A stretch of DNA of 8,596 nucleotides from UBA5499 sp002426275. Its GTDB lineage: Bacteria; Bacillota; DTU084. The notes below the pieces were generated by a model. It did no database searches. It saw nothing but the letters and a program-made list of their open reading frames with translations, and was not told the DNA's origin. The stretch is taken from contig CALASN010000045.1 of assembly GCA_937888735.1 (NCBI GenBank), positions 1 to 8,596 of the forward strand, given 5' to 3'. Shown here one piece after another: positions 5,544-8,596 of this stretch. A program made the translations under genes and the position numbers. Within the stretch, counting starts at the first letter, position 1. The number at the start of each line of letters is the position of its first letter.

Positions 5544-6748
5544 TAAGCTTCCAGCCTCCTTTTGTAAGCCTCCAGGCTGTCCAGCAGCTGGCCCATGGTA
5601 TCGCCGCCGAACTTCTCCAGGTAAGCGTCGGCTAAGACCAAAGCTATCATGGCTTCGGCCACCACGGCCGCAGCCGGCGCCACGCAGGTATCCGAGCGTT
5701 CCACCTGCGCTCTGGCGGCCTTGTGATTTTTAATATCCACAGACGGCAGCGGCTGGTAAAGGGTGGGAATAGGTTTGAGAGCCGCCCCTAGAATCAAAGG
5801 CTCTCCCGTGGTGATGCCTCCTTCAAGTCCTCCTGCATTGTTGCTGGCCCGCCGATACTTGCCGTCATAGCTGATGGGATCGTGCACCAGGCTGCCTGGC
5901 AGAGACGCGGCCTCCAAACCCAACCCCGCCCAGACGGCTTTCACCGAACCGATGCTCATCAGGCAGCCGGCCAGCTTACCATCTAGTCTCCTGTCCCAAT
6001 GGGCATGGGACCCGAGCCCTGGCACCAAGCCCCGGGCCACGGCGCGAAAGGCGCCGCCCAGGCTATCCCCCCGCTCTTTGGCTCCTTGAATCTCCGCGCG
6101 CATCCGCGCTTCCGCCTCCTTATCTGCGCAGCGCAAAGGGGAACTGTCCAAAGCGTCCAGCTCCCGCCAGGTCGCGTCAGAACTGTAGCTGTCCAGAGGT
6201 CTTACCGAGGCTGTAACCGGTCCAATCTGGAGCACTTCGCTTGCCAGCTGTACGCCGCAGCTTGCCAAAAGCAGCCTGGCCACAGCTCCAGCCGCCACTC
6301 TGGCTGCGGTTTCCCTGGCGCTGGCCCGCTCTAAGATGTTGCGCAGATCCTTCTGCCCGTATTTCATCCCCCCGGCCAAATCAGCGTGCCCGGGCCGGGG
6401 GATTGTCACCTCTCCCAACTTCTCCAGGCGGCTGTCCTGGTCAATCTGGGCGCAGCCCTGGGCAGGCAGCTGGGGATCCATCAACTTCTGCCACCGCTCC
6501 CAATCGCGGTTGGGGATAAACAGGGCCACGGGGCTGCCGATGCTCTCTCCTGCGCGAACTCCGGAGAGAATCGTCGCCTGATCGCGTTCGATTTTCATTC
6601 TCCCGCCGCGGCCGTCGCCCCGCTGTCTTCTGGCCAGCTGCCTGTCGATCTGTTGAGCGGAAATGGCAAGGCCCGCCGGCAGGCCCTCTACAATTACCAC
6701 CAGGCCCCTGCCGTGGGATTCACCTGCCGTGAGAAAGCGCAAGCTCAA
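5540..6748 (-). CDS. aroC: Chorismate synthase
   Basis: It performs the final step, converting EPSP to chorismate, and needs reduced FMN. The product is 402 residues, in the range of the longer Bacillus/Clostridia-type enzymes (about 390). Signatures in order are GESHGRGL (9-16, His11), RRQRGDGRGGRM (40-51), IPRPGHADLAG (116-126), RASARETAAR (141-150), KAVWAGLG (270-277), NNAGGLEGGITTGEP (303-317) and VERSDTCVAPAAAVVAEAM (349-367). The start is TTG at 6748, overlapping the secretin stop as TTGA, with AGGAGG 7 nt upstream. Being coupled directly to a pilus-type secretin gene is notable: aroC expression here follows that of the pilus genes. All conserved blocks appear intact. Confidence 0.97.
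   Translation of the reverse strand: MSLRFLTAGESHGRGLVVIVEGLPAGLAISAQQIDRQLARRQRGDGRGGRMKIERDQATILSGVRAGESIGSPVALFIPNRDWERWQKLMDPQLPAQGCAQIDQDSRLEKLGEVTIPRPGHADLAGGMKYGQKDLRNILERASARETAARVAAGAVARLLLASCGVQLASEVLQIGPVTASVRPLDSYSSDATWRELDALDSSPLRCADKEAEARMRAEIQGAKERGDSLGGAFRAVARGLVPGLGSHAHWDRRLDGKLAGCLMSIGSVKAVWAGLGLEAASLPGSLVHDPISYDGKYRRASNNAGGLEGGITTGEPLILGAALKPIPTLYQPLPSVDIKNHKAARAQVERSDTCVAPAAAVVAEAMIALVLADAYLEKFGGDTMGQLLDSLEAYKRRLEAY
5555..5561 (-). promoter_or_regulatory. Ribosome binding site inside aroC for the aroK TTG start
   Basis: AAGGAGG is embedded in the last codons of aroC, 11 nt before TTG 5543. The spacing is long. Together with the TTGA overlap it suggests that aroK depends on terminating aroC ribosomes. 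Confidence 0.6.
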
Positions 6749-7878
6749 AGAATATCCTCCTCTTCTGTCCGCAATTTTGGGGTGATGAGAATCAAAATCT
6801 CGCTTTCAGCCGTATCAAGCTGCTTTTTTTGAAACAAGCGGCCCAAAATGGGAATTTTTCCCAAAACCGGCACAGACGTCCAGCTTTCCAGTTCCTTTTT
6901 CTCCACCAGGCCGCTGAGGACAGCAGTCTGGCCGTCGGCAATCTGGAGCGTGGTGCTGCTTTGCCGGGTCTTGATCCGGGGATAATTCTGAGGAGTCCAG
7001 CCGGCGACGGAGCTGACTTCAGGCTCCACGGTGACTGTGATTTTGCCGTTACTTTCCAGCTCCGGGAGCAGCTTCAATTTCACTCCTGCGTCGATGTACA
7101 TCAGCTGGCGGGAGACGTTGCCTTGCACCACGTCTTCCACCACCAAAGGCGTCCGCTCGCCGATCATGGTGGAGGCGGCTCTGCCTTCCAGCGCCGTGAC
7201 CGTCACCCGCTCCAGCACCGTGGCCTGCCCTTTCTCCTCCAGAGCATCCAAAAGCGATTCGTACCCCAGGCCCACCCGGCCTCCGGGTTCAGACTGCAGG
7301 CTGAACTTCCAGCTCATGCCCAGTTCTTCCATTCCCGTCCGGCTGACTTCTTCCAGCCGCACCACGAAATCAATCTGCGCTGGAGCTTCGTCCAGCTTCG
7401 CAATCAGCCCGGCGGCCAAATCTAGCTGCACGTCGCTGCCCCGCGCCACCAGCTGCTTGTTTTTCTCAAGATAGACCACTTGCTCTTTGCCCAAAAGTAA
7501 GCCCACGGCTTTGGCCACCTCTGCGGGATCTCCATGGGACAGGGGGAAAAAACGCACCCTCAGCTCCTCCCCGCCGGCGCCCAGCTTTTGCCGGGAAGCG
7601 ATCAACAGCAAATTTCCCTCCAGCCTGTACGCGTCTCCCCTGGCTGCGGTCAGGCTGTCCAGAGCTTGACGCAACGGCAGATCCCGGAGGGAAACCGTGA
7701 TCTGTCCTTGCACGGAATCGTCAACCACCACGTTGAGGCCGCACATCTTCCCGATCAGCCGGTAAGCGTCCGCAGCCGGGGCCGCGGTCAGGTCAAGCTG
7801 GCCGATTTTAGGCTCCTGTGCCAAAGCAGCCGTAAAAGCCAGCAAAAATAGCAAAAGCCACCTAGTCGTCCGTTTCAC
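6745..7878 (-). CDS. pilQ: Short secretin (PilQ/GspD family) of a type IV pilus-like system
   Basis: Secretins form the outer-membrane channel of type IV pili and type II secretion. The protein has 377 residues from GTG 7878. An N-terminal signal peptide (KRTTR, hydrophobic stretch to about 18, ALA before QEP near 20) marks it for export. An STN-like domain spans about 27-95, an N1-type secretin_N domain about 106-165, and the secretin beta-domain about 235-367. The last carries the signature end VPVLGKIPILGRLF (336-349) and ILILITPKL. It is much shorter than proteobacterial PilQ or GspD (600 or more), with only one or two N-domains and no AMIN domain. The GTG start has GGAGGAGG 9 nt upstream and overlaps the previous gene by 17 nt; a TTG at 7908 is an alternative. 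PilO- and PilP-like genes precede it. Confidence 0.9.
   Translation of the reverse strand: MKRTTRWLLLFLLAFTAALAQEPKIGQLDLTAAPAADAYRLIGKMCGLNVVVDDSVQGQITVSLRDLPLRQALDSLTAARGDAYRLEGNLLLIASRQKLGAGGEELRVRFFPLSHGDPAEVAKAVGLLLGKEQVVYLEKNKQLVARGSDVQLDLAAGLIAKLDEAPAQIDFVVRLEEVSRTGMEELGMSWKFSLQSEPGGRVGLGYESLLDALEEKGQATVLERVTVTALEGRAASTMIGERTPLVVEDVVQGNVSRQLMYIDAGVKLKLLPELESNGKITVTVEPEVSSVAGWTPQNYPRIKTRQSSTTLQIADGQTAVLSGLVEKKELESWTSVPVLGKIPILGRLFQKKQLDTAESEILILITPKLRTEEEDIL
6756..6761 (-). promoter_or_regulatory. Ribosome binding site at the secretin/aroC junction
   Basis: AGGAGG lies within the final codons of the secretin gene, 7 nt before the aroC TTG at 6748. This confirms the TTG start and the TTGA stop-start overlap. 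Confidence 0.75.
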
Positions 7879-8395
7879 CCACTGAAACCTCCTCCAAGGC
7901 AATGTCAACTTTATCTTTTCCCCGGACGAAGCGCACCGTCTTTTGTCCGATTTCCTCCAAGCGCCAGCCTTCCACAGAGTCTCCCGCTTTGAGCACCAGC
8001 GTTTCGCTGCCCTTTTTCACCAAAGCCAAACGCTCTCGGCCCGCTCCCAGTCCCACAAGTTTCCAGGGGAGAGCCGGGGACGTTTCCGGCTTCTCAGGCG
8101 ACTTTTGATGCGGCCGGTAATAAGCTCTCGGCTCTGCAGGCTGCAGAGCCGGCGCGGGAGCCGTCTCTTCCTCCTTCGGCGCCGAGGGCGGACTTTGGAA
8201 TGGATCCAGCCTGCCGAGAGATAAGTCGTCAGAGTCCGCAGGCGCCGCCCGCGCTTTGCGCGTCTGCAGGCCGACGCCGCTTGAGACCGCGAGTTCAGCG
8301 GGCTGCGGTTTTTTGCTCAGACCCCAAAACGCTCCCGCGAGCGCTCCCAGGCCTGCTGCGAGCAGTAAGAATTTGGCCTTGAGAGTTAATTTCAC
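7862..8395 (-). CDS. PilP/GspC-like inner-membrane pilus assembly protein
   Basis: A 177-residue membrane-anchored protein, probably linking the PilMNO platform to the secretin. It has one N-terminal membrane segment (about 8-26) after a Lys-rich start. LDPF (63-66) resembles the DPF motif of PilP proteins. A Pro/Glu-rich linker follows (67-110), then a small beta-rich domain (about 111-171: WKLVGLGAGRERLALVKKG...) like the PilP/GspC homology region that contacts secretin N-domains. The start is GTG at 8395, overlapping the pilO stop as GTGA; no ATG is near. The gene overlaps the secretin by 17 nt. The assignment rests on domain layout and position rather than strong identity, so the exact family name is uncertain. 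Confidence 0.7.
   Translation of the reverse strand: MKLTLKAKFLLLAAGLGALAGAFWGLSKKPQPAELAVSSGVGLQTRKARAAPADSDDLSLGRLDPFQSPPSAPKEEETAPAPALQPAEPRAYYRPHQKSPEKPETSPALPWKLVGLGAGRERLALVKKGSETLVLKAGDSVEGWRLEEIGQKTVRFVRGKDKVDIALEEVSVGETDD
7888..7895 (-). promoter_or_regulatory. Ribosome binding site deciding the secretin start
   Basis: GGAGGAGG lies 9 nt before GTG 7878. It argues against the upstream TTG at 7908, which would place this site inside the reading frame and add ten residues before the Lys/Arg n-region of the signal peptide. Confidence 0.7.
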
Positions 8396-8596
8396 GGCGC
8401 ATCACCGGCATTCGGAATCCAAAAGGTTACTTTCCCGCGGATCGTGCCGTCCTGCGCCGCCAGGTGCAGGCCGCGCAGGGCCCAGCCGGCGCCGTCGAGG
8501 CCGGAGACCGCCTGCAGCAAATCCGCATAGCCGCCCTCAAGTTCAACTGTCAGCGGCAGCACGGTCAAACTGCCCGCCCGGATCGGCTTGCCCGGC
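8392..8596 (-). CDS. pilO: PilO-like type IV pilus protein, C-terminal part
   Basis: This reading frame enters from beyond the right edge; the first complete codon begins at 8595. The 67 visible residues contain PLTVELEGGYADLLQAVSGL, the typical 'plti.veG.y.dll.fl..le' core of PilO C-terminal ferredoxin-like domains, followed by WALRGLHLAAQDGTIRGKV and VTFWIPNAGDAP at the end. The stop overlaps the next gene's GTG as GTGA. In pilus operons PilO pairs with PilN in the inner membrane and docks PilP. The position before a PilP-like gene and a secretin supports this. The N-terminus and membrane segment lie outside the window. Confidence 0.7.
   Translation of the reverse strand, partial: PGKPIRAGSLTVLPLTVELEGGYADLLQAVSGLDGAGWALRGLHLAAQDGTIRGKVTFWIPNAGDAP

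Overview
The window looks like chromosomal DNA of a Clostridia- or Negativicutes-type Firmicute. The gene order aroQ / Xaa-Pro peptidase / efp is shared with Bacillus and Clostridia. A CD1247-type zinc-ribbon protein sits next to efp. Type IV pilus genes feed directly into aroC. Starts are often TTG or GTG, preceded by strong AGGAGG sites. The main gene block is visibly GC-rich. The left edge is more AT-rich and of foreign origin.

Left part (1-1288, + strand): a phage capsid scaffolding gene (106-741) whose last ~25 codons are aberrant. It runs straight into the wreck of an AbiE-type (type IV) toxin-antitoxin operon. The AbiEi antitoxin (about 667-1090) has lost its N-terminal helix-turn-helix and carries an in-frame stop plus several frameshifts. 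The start of the AbiEii toxin follows at once (about 1090-1250) and is also frameshifted and cut short. This is a graveyard of mobile DNA inserted just beyond the end of the host operon.

Right part (1289-8596, - strand, read right to left): one long operon of pilO (partial), a PilP/GspC-like protein, a short secretin, aroC, aroK, aroB, aroQ, an M24 Xaa-Pro peptidase, efp and a CD1247-type zinc-ribbon protein. It ends in a clear intrinsic terminator at 1289-1321. Seven consecutive junctions from pilO to the peptidase overlap or are separated by 1 nt. Three of these are NTGA overlaps with non-ATG starts (GTGA, TTGA, TTGA) and one is ATGA. Two functions are therefore translationally chained: the envelope part of a type IV pilus machine, and four shikimate-pathway steps (DAHP to 3-dehydroquinate, its dehydration, shikimate phosphorylation, and chorismate formation). 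They are followed by proline-related functions: EF-P relieves stalling at polyproline and the M24 peptidase cleaves Xaa-Pro bonds.

I see no tRNA, rRNA, CRISPR array, riboswitch or complete insertion sequence. The most informative non-routine items are the AbiEi/AbiEii remnant fused to a prophage scaffold gene, and the secretin gene wired into an aromatic-amino-acid operon.
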